Shown here one piece after another: positions 20,915 to 21,949 of a DNA stretch of 21,949 bases. The stretch lies in assembly GCA_036303105.1 (NCBI GenBank), contig JAXJBF010000126.1, positions 1 to 21,949 of the forward strand, in the 5' to 3' direction. The notes beneath the pieces are model-generated. The model worked only from the letters and a program-made list of their open reading frames with translations. It was not told the origin of the DNA and made no database searches. A program made the translations under genes and the position numbers. Source of the DNA: UMGS1590 sp036303105 (lineage in GTDB: Bacteria > Bacillota > Peptococcia > Peptococcales > Peptococcaceae). The number at the start of each line of letters is the position of its first letter. The stretch's first letter is position 1.

Positions 20915-21949
20915 ATGCGAGAATCATTATCAGAATATTGCCTAAAAATGGACCGGGAAGACTTGCTCAAAGAGTGGGACAGCGAACGCAACCTTCCGCT
21001 CACCCCTGATACCGTCAGCTACGGCAGCAAGAAACATGTCTGGTGGTGCTGCGCCAATGGGCACCATTGGCAGGCAGCTGTTCATTCCAGGACTGGCAGC
21101 GGCAGTGGCTGCCCTTACTGCTCAGGACGGTATCCCATTCCCGGTGAAACCGATCTGGCCACCCAATACCCACTGGTCGCCAGCCAGTGGCATCCCACAA
21201 AAAACGGCAGCCTCACCCCCGACCAGGTGCTGCCCGGCGCGCACCGCGTGGTCTGGTGGCGCTGCGAGCAGGGGCACGAGTGGCGGGCGCAGGTGAAGTC
21301 CCGCGTCAATGGCGCTGGCTGCCCGATCTGCGCCAATAAACAGGTGCAAGCTGGGGCCAACGACCTCGCCAGCCTCTATCCAGACCTGGCGCGCCAGTGG
21401 CACCCCACGAAAAACGGCGCCCTCACCCCGGCAGACGTCGTGCCCGGCACCCGCCGCAAAGTCTGGTGGACCTGCCCGAAAGGCCACGACTACCAGGCCA
21501 GCGTCGCCAGCCGTGTCAACGGCAGCGGCTGCCCCATCTGTGCTGGCAAAGTCGTTGTTCCAGGCGACAACGACCTTGCCAGTCAATACCCTGACATTGC
21601 ACGCCAGTGGCACCCCACGAAAAATGGCGCCCTCACGCCGGAACACGTCGCTCCATCAAGCAACAAAAAAGTCTGGTGGCGCTGCGAGCGGGGCCACGAT
21701 TATCAGGCCGTCATCGCCAGCCGCACCCAGCGCGGCGGCGGCTGCCCCTACTGTGCCAATAAAAAAGTGCTGGCAGGGTTCAACGACCTCGCCACCCTCT
21801 ACCCGGCAGTGGCCAAAGAATGGCACCCCACCAAAAACGGCGCCCTCACCCCGCAGGACGTCACCCCGGGCAGCCGACGGCGCGTGTGGTGGCGCTGCAG
21901 TGCAGGCCACGAATGGCAGGCCGTCATCTACAGCCGCACCGGCAGCCAA
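20915..21949 (+). CDS. Zinc-ribbon repeat protein, 3' end outside window
   Basis: At least 345 residues; the frame is still open at the window end. After about 20 residues it consists of tandem modules of 70-71 residues. Each has a W-x-P-T-K-N-G-type start (WHPTKNGALTP in later copies), VWWxC, a GH(E/D/H)(W/Y) pair and a GCPxC knuckle, giving Cys/His ligands for a treble-clef or zinc-ribbon fold. Trp of the start motif recurs at 20975, 21188, 21398, 21608 and 21821. Such repeat proteins occur in Firmicutes, sometimes fused to a nuclease-like C-terminal domain; whether that is so here cannot be seen. The ATG at 20915 follows GGGGGAGGTG with a rather long 12-nt gap. There is no room for its own promoter after the terminator at 20830-20874, so expression probably depends on the invertible segment. 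Confidence 0.85.
   Translation, partial: MRESLSEYCLKMDREDLLKEWDSERNLPLTPDTVSYGSKKHVWWCCANGHHWQAAVHSRTGSGSGCPYCSGRYPIPGETDLATQYPLVASQWHPTKNGSLTPDQVLPGAHRVVWWRCEQGHEWRAQVKSRVNGAGCPICANKQVQAGANDLASLYPDLARQWHPTKNGALTPADVVPGTRRKVWWTCPKGHDYQASVASRVNGSGCPICAGKVVVPGDNDLASQYPDIARQWHPTKNGALTPEHVAPSSNKKVWWRCERGHDYQAVIASRTQRGGGCPYCANKKVLAGFNDLATLYPAVAKEWHPTKNGALTPQDVTPGSRRRVWWRCSAGHEWQAVIYSRTGSQ
20975..21949 (+). repeat. Tandem 210-213 bp coding repeats
   Basis: Five modules (the last cut off) of 210-213 bp. Copies starting at 21398, 21608 and 21821 are nearly identical over about 30 bases around TGGCACCCCAC and GGCGCCCTCAC, suggesting recent duplication; the first copy is most divergent. Confidence 0.85.

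Overview
The window looks like chromosomal DNA of an anaerobic Firmicute of intermediate GC. This rests on strong GGAGG-type ribosome binding sites, occasional TTG starts, an S-layer-homology (SLH) surface protein with SpaA-like modules, AzlCD, a CcdA/thioredoxin pair and zinc-ribbon repeat proteins. The species cannot be named from sequence alone. No rRNA, tRNA, CRISPR array or insertion sequence was seen.

Layout. 1-4230: housekeeping and redox genes. These are an M18 aminopeptidase (cut by the window start, minus strand), an alpha/beta-fold esterase, an aldo/keto reductase with an altered catalytic tetrad, and a two-gene operon of a membrane-anchored thioredoxin-like protein and CcdA. 4231-5609: a minus-strand overlapping operon of an isochorismatase/nicotinamidase-like hydrolase, a hypoxanthine-DNA glycosylase and a cupin. 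5610-5913: no protein gene, but a consensus promoter and hairpins that suggest a small RNA. 5914-14351: a probable regulon with a Crp/Fnr-type regulator, two tandem DASS anion transporters, and an aryl-sulfate sulfotransferase; azlCD and a divergent LysR gene sit between the transporters and the sulfotransferase. 14636-18928: a 1430-residue surface protein with fibro-slime, SpaA/pilin-like and SLH modules. 18977-19594: a cytidylate-kinase-like protein on the minus strand. 19740-21949: a tyrosine recombinase, a 279-bp segment bounded by inverted repeats, and a zinc-ribbon repeat protein cut by the window end.

Two systems stand out. First, the transporter and sulfotransferase genes each have the same 14-bp dyad (ideal GTAGT-N4-ACTAC) placed exactly 23 bp before a -10 box, with no good -35. 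That is the geometry of a class II activator site of the Crp/Fnr family, and a Crp/Fnr gene lies next to the first site. A plausible reading is a sulfate-ester or aromatic-compound regulon in which the regulator turns on uptake (DASS) and sulfate transfer (ASST) together.

Second, the recombinase gene is followed by 21-bp perfect inverted repeats whose asymmetric 4-bp centres are antiparallel. The segment they enclose carries a near-consensus promoter (TTGCAA-17 bp-TACAAT) that now points away from the zinc-ribbon gene. The right repeat is currently the core of an intrinsic terminator just before that gene's ribosome binding site. Inversion would turn the promoter toward the gene and remove the outer arm of the terminator. 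The arrangement therefore looks like an ON/OFF phase-variation switch, shown here in the OFF orientation.
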